Origin: Gnetum montanum
Lineage: Eukaryota; Streptophyta; Gnetopsida; Gnetales; Gnetaceae
NCBI GenBank assembly: GCA_015680685.1
Contig: MNCI01036181.1
Coordinates: forward strand, 443,951-507,950
DNA length: 64,000 nucleotides
Direction: 5' to 3'
The notes below the pieces were generated by a model. The model worked only from the letters and a program-made list of their open reading frames with translations. It was not told the origin of the DNA and ran no database searches. This document shows positions 11,390 to 22,029 of this stretch, in pieces. The number at the start of each line of letters is the position of its first letter. Position 1 is the first letter of the stretch. The translations under genes and the position numbers were made by a program.

Positions 11390-13305
11390 TACCCCAATGA
11401 CTAAATGAAAACTCATCCTCAAGTTTCTTACAAAATATTGGGAAGGTATGGGATTATTTACTTGAATGGAACTAATGGTGAATGAGGTGACATGCGAACG
11501 GATCATCATTACAATACATGAAAAAACTTAGTGTTCATGACAACAAGAGTGAACACTATACATAATTGACATCCCACCTTATTTGGTAGCTGAGAGAGAA
11601 AAGAGAAGAGAGAGAGAGAAAAGAAGAAGTTTGTTGTTACCAACACCAAGATTGCGCCTTTTGTTATCCATCCATAAGCATTCCATCAATCTTTTCCCTT
11701 GCATAACTACTTTAATGCTAGTCCATTCCAAGTGTTTCCTCCAGATCCAATCCATTGTTGTATGATTTCCATCTGCACACACAACATAGTCTGATATTAG
11801 CAAGGATAAATTAATCATAATGCAATTGATACCTTGCTTCGATGTAAGGTCCATTGGCTAAGTTGTGATATGGATAATACATATCTAGAGATATAATACT
11901 GCTGACTACCTGAGGTGTAGGTGTTAAGAGAAAAATCAAAAAAATTGGACCAAGACCCCCACGACTGAGAGCAAACCTTCGGTAGTGATAGAATGGAAAA
12001 AGAGAAGGAATAAAAAGGATGAAGAAAACGAGAAAACGACAATGCTGATAAAATGGATGTCAAATATGGAAATGGACAACATAATTGGTGATTGCATAAA
12101 TGTTTAAGGGAAAGAAATTAACTGATGCACCAAATAGGAATGCCAGTGGGTCCTCTCCAAAGTAGGCTTATGCCTTTAATGCCCTGATAATCCCACATTC
12201 AAAGAGTCCATAGGCTCTAGGAATGTCATTTGGAGATAAGAGTTAAAGTTTTAACCACAAGAATTTACCAAAAAGAAAATAATGTATCCACCAAAATATG
12301 GACTACTAATACAACTGGCAATAAGGTAATAAATGGGGAAATAAGTATGGAAACAAGAGAATGCAATGGAATCTCAAGAACAAGGTAATGTACAGCCCCT
12401 TGTGTATTAATGGTTAATGTGACTTAGTAGATCCCATTCCAAATCTGGCCTTAACCAAACAACATCCAGTGACTTCACATTAATATATTTGGCCAATCCA
12501 TCCATCCAAAGTAACAAGAATGCCTTCACCATAGAGCCACCACCATTCCGACGGAACGAAAGAGGAGAAAGTAGGAAGCGAGAAGGGCCTTAGTTAGAGG
12601 GAACATGTTTATTTTAGTTCCATAACCAATTCTTGTAGCCCAAGTAATTATTTCTTCTAAGGGGTGTGCTTTGAAATATCACTATTTTTTTGTGTTTTTG
12701 CGTGAGAACCACACCATGCAAGGACTTATTATTTTTATTTGCTCAACTTCTCGATAATGCGACAATATGGGAATAGTAAGAAAACTCAAGAAGAAAACAT
12801 CCAAGCACCCAAGAGAATGGCCAGCACAAGTGCATCAAATCCCTTTGAAGTCACACCCTTTTCAATCCTTGAGTCCTTCCTTAGTTTTAGAAATACACAG
12901 TCACTGATTCGTTGATAGTTCTTATTATTGAGAAAGGGAATGTAGAGTTCCAAGCCAAGAGAGACCATAGAATTTTATGGATGTATGGATGATGTGGACT
13001 CATTTCATGTTATACCAAAAGAACCATACCTTAGTATCAACATTTAAACTTAAAGGTAAAAATCAAACATTATCAATTAATGGAATACAGTTCATACCAT
13101 CTTCGGAGCACTTATTACATGACGAATCAAAAAAAATAGTTAAATAGAAAAAGAAATGAAAAAGTATAAACGATGTTGTAAAAAAAAATAAGAAAAGTTA
13201 AAGAAATTTGTAAAAAAAATGTGTAAAAAAATTTATAAAGCATTGAGAGCCTTAAATGATTAGCATAGGTGGCCATCTCCCCCATGACTGAAATAGTGAG
13301 CGAGA
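11390..13305 (-). other. Anonymous internal segment of element B
   Basis: This lies where pol should be, between protease and 3' LTR, but shows no RT, RNase H or integrase motif. It looks less AT-rich than its surroundings. A GA-rich tract lies at 11,591-11,628. On the minus strand, coding-like stretches occur (for example QQWIGSGGNTWNGLALK near 11,740, and SLDMYYPYHNLANGPYIEAR near 11,880), some beside splice-like signals such as GTGTGTGCAG. This could be captured host sequence, an env-like remnant or noncoding spacer; I cannot decide. Confidence 0.4.
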
Positions 13306-14169
13306 TCATCCTCTCTCAAATGTGCTATGTGCATAGACCATTCTAGGTTCATGATAAGGGTTGGCCAGTTGCACATAGACTAGTATTCTCCTATCGGAGT
13401 ACTCATTTGGATTTTCTAATAGTTTCCAAATTTTCTCAATTGGTGGTTTCAGATTAAGGGTTGGAAGTTGGTGACACTCTTGCTCTAGTGCATCTATGCT
13501 TTCTTCGTGGGCGTAAGTTGATCCCCCAGCTAGTTCCATGCATATTGGTGGGTTTCTCTCTTGATTAGCTATCAACCACTGGGTGTTCTCTTGTTGTGTG
13601 GTTGCTACATATAGGCAGTTTTGTATGTTAACTTCCTGGGCACACCGATTGCATGCAGGAGATGTTGAACACTCCTGTACGCTATCATCCTCTCTATCAC
13701 TATATGTGATGCATAGAACATTCTTCTTCTTGATCTTTCCATAACTTTTTTCCTTAGATATTTCCAAGGAAAGATCACAGATTCCTAGGCATGTGTTCAT
13801 GGTAATTAGCCATGCCCTTCCCATTATTATTGGAAAGTCCCCTTTGTCATTGTTTACTTGGATCACTAGGAAATCAACTAGGTATGACCAACCACACATG
13901 GTGGTAACTATGTCCTCCACCAATCCCAAGGAAATAGTGACAGACTAGTTAGCCAGATATAAGTGAATATTACTCTTCTTTAGTGGAGGCAAGTTCCAGG
14001 ATTTATACATTTCTTGCGATATCAAATTGACTCTAGAACCTAAGTCAAGAAGAGCTTTACGTGGTTCATTCCCAGCAACTTGGAGGTAGATTAAGGGACT
14101 TCCAGGATCAAATAATTTCCTAGGAAGGTGTCCCACCTTGATCCAGTTAGTGATGGTATGTGTTAACAT
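13306..14169 (-). pseudogene. Element B aspartic protease
   Basis: A retropepsin that would cleave the element's polyprotein. The N-terminal half (14,169-13,945) contains ALLDLGSRVNLIS, with DLGS where many retropepsins have DTGS/DSGA; Asp, Gly and Ser are kept. After one in-frame TAG (13,945-13,947, likely from CAG) the same frame continues with SVTISLGLVEDI, DFLVIQ and the late motif FPIIMGRAWL typical of plant Ty3/gypsy proteases. It then runs about 140 further residues to a stop at 13,306, including a Cys-containing Glu-rich tail. The single stop makes it one of the better preserved parts of the window. No RT follows. Confidence 0.85.
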
Positions 14170-14399
14170 AACCGTATGCGTTGAACTCTATTGTTGGTTT
14201 GAAGGGAGCTCTGAAGCCTTATTTGTTGGAGGAGCATTCACAGACTCAACCACTTGTGGTTGTGAGAGTTGTTTGGGCTTTTGGTTCTGAAGAAATGTTT
14301 TCTCTTCATGTGGTTGTTAGAACCAGTAGCAAGTTGAAGGTTTACTGCTCTCGTAGCATTGTGTTGCTACGGTTGAGTGGGGAGTTTCCCTTACATCAC

Positions 14400-16706
14400 T
14401 GGAGCAGGCGGTAGTAGAGCCATTGGTGTAAGAGTGGCTGATGGATTTGGAGGATGGTATGCATGTGGTGTGTCTCTCCTAGGAGAAGGAGTCTTATAAT
14501 ACTCCTGATCTTGGTAGTGACATGGTGATGTCACATAACCAACAGAGTCATGTGGAGAGATTGGCTACTTCATGTAGTAGCCATATCAATCTTGTTGCCG
14601 GTAAGGGTATTATTGCCTTGGTGGTGGCATCTTCCATGACTGTGGGTATTTCCATTTCTACTGTTGCTTCATAAGTTGTGGTAGAGTTCCATTTGGATAA
14701 TATGTTAATGGTTGGTGGAGCTTCCTTGGGTTACCTTGGGGATAAGGTAACCAACGGGGTACTTGCTGTTTGTTAAGTCTTGGGTTGAGTGCATACACCC
14801 CAGACTCTTGCAGATGTGAGATTATTGGGCAACATCCCTTAAGATGGTCATACTGACATATCTCACATTTGCCATCATATTCCATATTGGAATCCACAAC
14901 CTCTTTGGTGATAGTCATCTTACCCTTACCTTTGTTACATGCATGGTCCAAATCTCTCTTCTTTTTCTTATCATGGTCACTACTTCGCTCCTTAGACTCC
15001 TCTACGATTTTTAAAAATGTTTCAAATATACTATCTAAGGATTTCCACATTTGATCTACCTTAGCTGACAATTCTATTGTTAATTTATGAAGTGGCAAGG
15101 TTTTCCTGCTCATCAACTCTTCAAGTGGTGACTCATCCTCCTCCTCACAGAATCTCACTCCCCTCTTTCGGAGGTAAGGATCGCGATTGTATTCCTCCAT
15201 GCTTTCTCTCTTGTGTATCTCTTCTTCTTCCTTATCTACTTGCTCCAACAATCTATGAATCTCATGGGACCTAAGTTTAGATAATCTCCCTTGGGCATAT
15301 GTCCCAAGGGTTCTCCTAGTTTCATGTCTTAGCCCATCTACAAGATGGCATAGTTGATCCCATTGTGTGTAACCATGGCCCAAGAAATGATGTAGAAATG
15401 CATAATATTGGCCCATGACCGCATCCAAGGGTTCATGATTACCCTACTTCCATCCTTGGTTCTACTTTCACAAGTTGGACACTTGGGATTACGTTTCATA
15501 TTTATCATTAAACAACTCTAGCATCGTACTCCACCTTCGAATGGATTCTGGTTCTGAGGACTGGTACCAACTTTCCGCTTCTTTTATGAGTGTCCTTGGG
15601 AAAAAATTTAATTTTTGTGACTCATTTTCAATGTTCTGCAAGGCGTAGGCATCGTGAAATTCTTGTAGGTGGTTCTGCAGATCAGCATTGTATCCCCCCT
15701 CAAATCGTGGGATATTATTCATGTCTAGTCTCTTAATCTGACTATCTTTTTGGTGCCTTGTAGGTATTCTAACGACCTCTATAATTTCTAACATGCTTCA
15801 GGTTGCAAGTAGGGGTTCATCATGGTTTTCTCTCTCATGGCATCTATGATGTCTATGTTGTTTCCTACTTTCCCTTCTTCCATATCATGATTTCCTAGAA
15901 TGCCATCATCCTCGCTCCTAAATCTCTCATCGAGGTTTCTCATTTTGCTTACCCTTATCCTCATGATGAGGTTCCTTATGAATGCATCCTGATGTTGAAA
16001 GAGAGGGTGAATGGTGTGATGAAGATGAAGAGGAAGGAGAACCATCACCATAAAGATGTTTCCTACCTTTCCTTCGGTGATCTCAACCCCGATTGTGATG
16101 ACGATCAGAATGCTTGCCCTTATCTTGTGTGTGTGTTCCCTCATTGAACACTAGGTGTTCATGGGAATCAGAACCAAGGTTTTGTATCATGGAGCGAAGG
16201 TTCTGATACACCACCTCCTCACTATCGTTAGGAGGGGGAACATCATTTTGTGGAGAACCTATTGAAATAGGTTCACCACCCTTAATTTCTCTTATGATGG
16301 GCGAAGCATTGCGGTGTCCTTTGCCCTTCAACGATGTGTGGTAACTCTCTTGCCGCGAGTCTCATTGATGTTGCACTTCTGTGGAATGGTAGTCCCTTAA
16401 GTTGTAATCGAGCGCAACGTACTGAGGATATAATTGTGACATGTCAATTCATGCAAGGGCACGAAGCAGCATGTTGGAGGCTACTCTATCTGGAGGAAAC
16501 ACTATGTTACCCTCCAAGTCTCTCCAACGTAGTTGTTCATTTTGATGGAAGACAAAGGTAAATTTAGGTATATATTCATCGTGATGAATATATGCCACAC
16601 TAAATTTTTGAGGGACTGATAGTTCTTGGTTATGTATGTTGTGCCGCCGACTGTCTCTAGTGTTGGTCCTAGGCGGTGAAGTGCTTTTGTGTGGATAAGA
16701 AGACAT
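14400..16706 (-). pseudogene. Element B gag
   Basis: One minus-strand frame starts at the ATG at 16,706, about 130 bases after the primer site, and continues to about 14,400 with perhaps a dozen stops. The N-terminal region is Ser/Arg/His-rich. The capsid-type domain at 15,794-15,489 reads RFEGGYNADLQNHLQEF, LIKEAESWYQSSEPESIRRW and NDKYE. It continues after stops with FLGHGYTQWDQLCHLVDGL and a Glu/Lys-rich helical part. A zinc-knuckle-like CEICQYDHLKGCCP lies near 14,860. A Pro/Tyr/Gln-rich linker (14,640-14,400) leads toward the protease. The segment at 15,788-16,085 reads better in another frame (ERFRSEDDGILGNHDMEEGK), suggesting a pair of frameshifts. Confidence 0.85.
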
Positions 16707-16834
16707 TTTAGTCTTGTTTCAATGTGCTATTTACCATTACCTTATTTTTTGTATGATCAATGCTAAGGGTTTGTTTAAGCTTCCCAATGATATGAATGAT
16801 ATCCTATGTTCTACGTAGCGCACAAACAACTAAG

Positions 16835-16852
16835 TCCCCGGTAACGGCGCCA
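16835..16852 (-). other. Element B primer-binding site (tRNA-Asp)
   Basis: The minus strand reads TGGCGCCGTTACCGGGGA, one base after the 5' LTR. Plant tRNA-Asp(GUC) ends CCCCGGCAACGGCGCCA, so the match is 17 of 18 with one G->A change. tRNA-Asp priming is typical of Athila-type elements. Confidence 0.88.
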
Positions 16853-16853
16853 A

Positions 16854-17634
16854 TGATGAGTGGTGAGGTACCCCTACACTCAACCATACGAATACGAGCA
16901 TTACACGTGCGATCCTATTGAACTCCAAGGACTAAGTGCTTATGCACCTTATGGAACACTTAAGGTTAATCAATCATTGTCTTCCCAAACTTACTTGTAT
17001 TATCACGGTTGTATGGTTAAGTAAGTCTAAGGTATGTGATTTGTTTGTCTTTTATCTTTTTATCGTCTATGCGAAGAGAGGAAAGGGTGAAGAGAATAAG
17101 TAACTAACTTTCACTAACTAAGCTTTAATTTTCCTAGCATCAGTATCCATTCCCACTTGTTGTACACACCCTGAACTAGTGAAACACTACTAGGATTACC
17201 AAACGCTATTCCTTACTAGGTTACCAAGTGTAGCACACGTGCTCGAAGCAGTCGTACTGAATGCACTTAACTAGGAGTTGAGGGTTGAGAGAGATTAATT
17301 ATCTAAGAAATCATTTAAGCATTTACCATTAATTAAATCCTAATTATCTTAGTCCATGCACTACAAGGTTTATCAGAAATTTCGTCTTTATTTCCGTACA
17401 CAAATGTGTGCTCAGGTACAATTTGCTCTAATAAAGATCCGTTCACTATGAGACTTCTACTGCAGGCACATGGAAATTATTCTATATTTGCAATGGTAAA
17501 ACTGCTAGAGTTGCACTAAGGGTCTAGATCTAGATGGAGAAACAAGGGGAAGACACCTCCTATTTATAGAACTAGTGCCACGCTGCGATATCGCATATGT
17601 GATATCGTGACCTATGCAATATTGCGTCTCTTCA
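16854..17634 (-). repeat. Element B 5' LTR (781 bp)
   Basis: Starts TGATGAGTGG (plus-strand order) at 16,854 and ends TTCA at 17,634, where the duplicated CTATC begins. It keeps the GCGATATCGC palindrome (17,585-17,594) and a TATA box, which the 3' LTR has lost. Confidence 0.9.
17559..17570 (-). promoter_or_regulatory. Putative TATA box of element B
   Basis: The minus strand reads TCTATAAATAGG about 65 bases inside the 5' LTR, a near-consensus plant TATA box in the expected U3 position. Transcription would run toward gag. Confidence 0.55.
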
Positions 17635-17639
17635 CTATC
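17635..17639. repeat. Target-site duplication of element B (CTATC), second copy
   Basis: Identical to 11,154-11,158, confirming a single integration event into element A. Confidence 0.9.
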
Positions 17640-18333
17640 ATAATCTTGTTCATTTTTCTCTAATTTAACTAAGCTATCACATTGTGTATCCATGAGTGTA
17701 ATAGATGAATCGTATTATGAATTAGAAAAATGATCATTATGGAAAGTATGATTAACAGGAAGATCAAAAGTAGGTAGCACATCAACAAACATGTTTTCCA
17801 AGTGGTAGATGTGCATGAGCAAGAATCTTTCATACTAAGAAATTAAATTTTTTTCTTAGTCTAGATAAGGTTGAAGATGTTTAGTTTTGCAAGTGTATTT
17901 TTTATTTCCCTAGCATATGACCAATGGGAAATCACCATGTATGGAAAGTCCTTTGGTTCTAAATTAAATGGCTAAAAACATATGTCAGTTGAGACCTTCT
18001 TATTATGTCACATTATGAGTACATGTAAAATGAAATTTATAATTTTGATAAATTTGATTTATACCTTAGCAATTTAGAACACAAGCTGCACTTGAACTTT
18101 TGAGTTTCATGTGCACCATCAAAATACAAGTGTAAATCAAAATCCTCATGTTTTAACATTGTAGTTGGAGGAGGAATTATTTCTTTTTTACTTGGTTCCT
18201 CAAGGAGAGGTTGGATGGTTACAACAAAAAAATTGGCCCGAAGTAAGATGATCCATGATGGCTTTTCCCTTAATCGAGTATTGGGCAAGGTAGAATAAGT
18301 CATCTTGGATAACAGAGTCTTTATTTTCACCAT
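17640..18333 (-). pseudogene. Element A second RNase H (archaeal-like type), decayed
   Basis: The frame ending at 18,037 contains LHLYFDGAHETQKF. This is the start of the extra RNase H that Tat-lineage elements carry after the usual one; the first catalytic Asp (YFDG) is kept. The rest, down to the insertion point of element B, is badly interrupted. The nested insertion separates this domain from its integrase. Confidence 0.65.
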
Positions 18334-18827
18334 GTAGTTATTATCATATCGATTGATAGCAATAGATCATAAAGAATTATCTCAATAAATGACATGAACC
18401 CTTTCTCCTAGTAGGTAACATCTCAATTTTTTAAGTGCACAGATGGAGCTTAGGCAAGATTTTTCCATGTTTGTGTAATTTGTTTCATAATTTGAGAAGG
18501 GATAAGAGATGTAATAGATAGGAAGATCAACACCATCTTTGCATCATTGGCAATGCATGGCCATGATAGAATAATTACACTTAGAAAGATAGAGATAGAA
18601 AGGAAGATCAAATTGTGAAGGATGAAGGACCAAAAGACTAGTAATGATATGCTTAATTAAGTTAAAAGGCTTTTGACAATATGAGTCCTAGTTGAAATTT
18701 GTAGATTTCTTGAGAAGATGAGAAAGAGGATGAAATTTATCAATTAGATTACATATGAAATAGTGAATGGATTGGAGTCTACCTTTCAAAAAATGCATGT
18801 CTTTAAGGCACTTAGGTAGTGAGAGGT
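18334..18827 (-). pseudogene. Element A connection and first RNase H
   Basis: Directly after the RT palm, the minus strand reads LPKCLKDMHFLKGRLQSIHYF and LIDKFHPLSHLLKK, the thumb/connection region. After about 60 codons it reads PIYYISYPFSNYETNY, then EKSCLSSICALKKLRCYLL, the standard Ty3/gypsy RNase H pattern. Few stops occur, so the assignment is clear although the reading frame is not intact. Confidence 0.8.
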
Positions 18828-19380
18828 TTATGATACTTTAATTTTATCAAGATGTACTACTATATCATTAGCTAAAATTAGAAATCTTATTATCTTTCCT
18901 ATTTCCATACCAAAAATGCACTTCTTGAGGTTCAAGAAAAGGTTATATTTGTTGCAATGAGTAAAAACTAGGTTTAAGTTAGTAGGATGATTAGTTGCAA
19001 GGACATATGTGACTATTAGATCATCCACATAATCATTTATGGTTTTAACCATCATGTTAATAAAGATAGAGGTCATAGTCCATTGGTATGTTGCTCTAGC
19101 ATTCTTAAGCTTGAAAGGCATTTTTGTGTAATAGAAGGTTCTCCATGGAGTCATGAAAGTTGTAGCGTTGATGCTTGAGATTTATTTGTATTTGTTTATA
19201 GCCTGAAAAATAATCCATGAAACTAATTAAATAATGACATGCCATTGTGTCTATGAGTTGATCAATGTTGAATAATGAAAAATCATCTTTTAATGTCACT
19301 TTGTTAAGATCAAGAAAATTGATGCAGATCTTAACAGATTTAATTTTTTTAGAAATGACCACCATCTTGGATTCCCAATT
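18828..19380 (-). pseudogene. Element A reverse transcriptase
   Basis: Two overlapping frames (19,365-19,105 and 19,154-18,828) carry consecutive RT blocks: KICINFLDLNKVTLKDDF, SFMDYFSGYKQIQI, then KMPFKLKNARATYQ, INDYVDDLIV (catalytic YVDD at about 19,020-19,031) and LNLKKCIFGMEIGK. One frameshift separates the halves. The catalytic Asp pair is intact, but the frame break means no functional polymerase. Block wording matches plant Tat-type Ty3/gypsy RTs. Confidence 0.9.
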
Positions 19381-19904
19381 AGAATAATCTATGGTACATA
19401 TAAATCCAATGTTCTAGAGTTTGGTGATCCCATATTTTATGCCTAAGGCTAGATTAGGCTTGATTTCTTAGGCGTTTTTCTTGACAAGTTTGGAATCTTC
19501 CTCAAGTATGATGTTATGTTAGAAGAGAATGGAATCCAAAATGGGCTTGTCATCATATTCCCATGCAAAGGAAATAGAATTTTTTGAAAGTATTTCTAGA
19601 ATGGATTTTTCAATATTGTTGGATACATTTTCCCCCAACTGTAAGGTCTTTTTCTCATTTTACAATTTTTTATAGTGAGGTCTAGTAATGAATTATTAGT
19701 CAAAATGGATTCACAATCCAAGAAGGGAAGATTAGTTTGAGAGATTAAGTCTTCCTTAGTGATATCAATGGTCACTATGATAGAATCTAAGGGGTTAAGG
19801 AGTGAAAAGTTTATGAAATCCTCATTACAAGGATAAGAGATTTCGCCATGGGACCCATCCAAGGTATGTGGTTCACACAAATGATGGATTAACTTAGAAT
19901 CCAT
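19381..19904 (-). pseudogene. Element A region upstream of RT
   Basis: An open stretch (19,904-19,596) reads a polar sequence with an Asp/Glu/Leu-rich middle (ITKEDLISQTNLPFLDCESI). It lies between protease and RT and is probably the N-terminal extension of the RT polyprotein. No catalytic motif is seen. Confidence 0.45.
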
Positions 19905-20040
19905 GACCTGTAAATCATGAGAGAGAAAGTAATAGTTACATGAAAATGAGATTAAAATGAGAAAGAGAGAAAATATTTCATGTTTACCTACACAAAATAT
20001 GAAGAGTTAGAAAATAAATAAATAAAAAGATAAAAGGAAC

Positions 20041-20480
20041 TTAAAATTTTTCAAGGTAGAGATAGGAAGAAGATTCTAAGTTTTGGGAAATAATGAAAAA
20101 TTTGTTTAAGTATGAAGAGAGAGGTAGAAAATTTTCTAAGTCTAAGAAAGATAGTAGAGTTAGAAAATTTTCTATGTCTAATAAAAATAGAAGAGTTAGA
20201 AAATTTTCTAAGATAGAGGAGAGGGAAGTAACAAATTTAGATAAGGAAAGAAGAGGATTGTAGAAAAAATTGTCTAAGTCGGATGATGAGGGGGAAAGTT
20301 TGAAAAATTTCATTGTAGGATAACGGGGAAAATTTTCTAGGGGCTTGGAAAACTAAAACATTTTCTATTTTATGGAATCAGGGTATAGAAGTTAGAAAAT
20401 TTTTCTATGTTTTTAAGGTAAAACTAGAACTTGAAAATTTTCTAGGGCATGAAAAAATTGAAAACTAAAAGTAACAAATT
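20041..20480 (-). repeat. Palindrome-cored tandem repeat between protease and RT of element A
   Basis: At least seven loose copies of a unit centred on the perfect palindrome GAAAATTTTC, for example near 20,129, 20,166, 20,199, 20,327 and 20,437. The best three are spaced about 35-38 bp. On the minus strand the repeats read as ENFLTLL-type blocks, but composition explains the open frame. Confidence 0.7.
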
Positions 20481-20989
20481 TTTTAAGTGTAAAGCATGAG
20501 ATTAAGAGGAGAAAATATTATTATTAACCATTGTTCTTTAGGCTCTAAGATTTTACTAAATGTGGTACATCGACATTGAAATGTACTTTCATGAATATTT
20601 GCATGGGAATTGAGAATTGTGGTATAGGGAAGTATTATTTATGATTTTATCTTTTATGTATTGATGTATTTGTGGTTTTCTATGTTTATGGGAATTTTAA
20701 AATTTTTTGTACTTTTTTGTTTTTATGGTTTTTTATTTTAATTTTCTTTGCTTATAACTTTATGGATTTTTAAGTCAAAAATGGAACAAACACTAAATGA
20801 AACGTGTGATAAAATGTAATACAAAGAAGAGTAAATACTAGAGTAAGATGAAAATCAATACTATGCTAAATAAGTAGACATGATTGAAAATAAAAAGGTG
20901 CAATAATTGCACTAATGTAAAGAAGATAACACTTATTTCACAATAAGATACATAAAAAGAAATAAAAGATTAAGAAAAGATAAAACAAT
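20481..20989. other. AT-rich spacer inside element A
   Basis: No domain or array is seen; T-rich near 20,650-20,760. Confidence 0.5.
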
Positions 20990-21950
20990 GAAAGGAGAGT
21001 AAAGATTTAAGAGTGTGATGCTTAACAATGAATTTGCTAGCATTAGACCTAGTGGGAACCTTTATGGTCTTGACAGAATTAATAATTCCTAACTCATCAA
21101 ATCTTGGATCCATGAATTTGTAGGTTCTAGATGACTAACAAATGGTTACATCAAACTTATTACCTTCTTTTCTTAAGGAAATTTAACCAATAAGAGTAGG
21201 TTGAGATCCTAAGCTAGTCTCTTATAATATATCTAATCATGAAATAGCATGTATTTTAGGATCAACTCACAAGAATATTTCTATATCCTCATAAGAAAAG
21301 TATACTTCTTAATGCAAGGATTATGAAATAGCACAATGGTTCACTAGCTAAGGTTGTTATAGGATAACATTAATTCTACAAAAATCTATAATGATAGCAA
21401 ATACAATCTTAGTAATGATCATACTCCTTATAGAAAAGGTAATTTTATCACTTCTAGGATTTCTACTCTAGCACCACTAAAAGAGAACTATAAAAGAATT
21501 ATAGTAAGAGTATGTGACCTTTCTTCAAGCTAAGATTCTTAATGACTACACATGTTATGACATTGATTCTAGCTACATCATTCATGTGTACCAATGATAG
21601 TAAAAAGTTATCTCTAATCCATATGGTGATGTAAATTAGAAGCTAGCACATGGTACTTGTCATAGGATGTGTTTTGATGTTTTCTTTCTTAAAGACCAAA
21701 CTATTCGCTTCATAGGCTGGAGCATTAAGCACCAATGAGATCACATAAAGATAAGGTTGAATGTCTAAAAGCATCATAATGGACTTTAGTAGCTCCACCA
21801 ATGTCAAAAGATGTTTCTTTGAAGTGGAAATAAGGTCAAAGAGGGAAAGATTTTTTTCTTTTGAATTCATGGTAGTAACAATATGGGACACAACCTTATT
21901 TCCAGAAGTTGAGTTTCTACAAGCTAGTACAAGGGAAACAATATCAAATG
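20990..21950 (-). pseudogene. Element A protease region (very decayed)
   Basis: The minus strand keeps coding-like pieces in the position of the protease: an open stretch at 21,891-21,643 (LFDLISTSKKHLLTLVELL), then interrupted text, then KFMDPRFDELGIINSVKTIKV near 21,060. I cannot point to a convincing Asp-Thr/Ser-Gly active site. The call rests on position between gag and RT and general resemblance to Tat gag-pro spacing. Confidence 0.4.
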
Positions 21951-22029
21951 TAGTTGGTGAAGTTGAGATGACAATGGAATTAGGGGGATTTTCATATGAT
22001 GCATCTTGGAATGAAAGTTTTTTTGTTTG

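Larger units (their letters stand above)
11159..17634 (-). mobile_element. Element B: nested gag-protease LTR retrotransposon lacking RT and integrase
   Basis: A 6.5-kb minus-strand element inserted into element A. It has TG...CA LTRs (5' LTR 16,854-17,634; 3' LTR 11,159-11,389), a flanking CTATC duplication, a tRNA-Asp primer site, a gag frame and an aspartic protease. The 1.9 kb between protease and 3' LTR holds no RT, RNase H or integrase on either strand. Gag style and tRNA-Asp priming fit the Athila branch of Ty3/gypsy. Plant elements with LTRs and only gag/pro are known as non-autonomous (TR-GAG-like) elements; deletion from a full Athila is the alternative. It would have depended on polymerase and integrase supplied elsewhere. 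The shared LTR segment differs at roughly 18 of 175 positions by hand count, nearly all transitions. Confidence 0.88.

Noticed and set aside
14181-15274. Plus-strand open frames across the element B gag and protease region
   Set aside because: Shadows of the minus-strand coding sequence.
20041-20313. 90-codon Leu/Phe/Ser-rich open frame as a membrane protein
   Set aside because: It is produced by the AT-rich palindromic tandem repeat and has no independent support.
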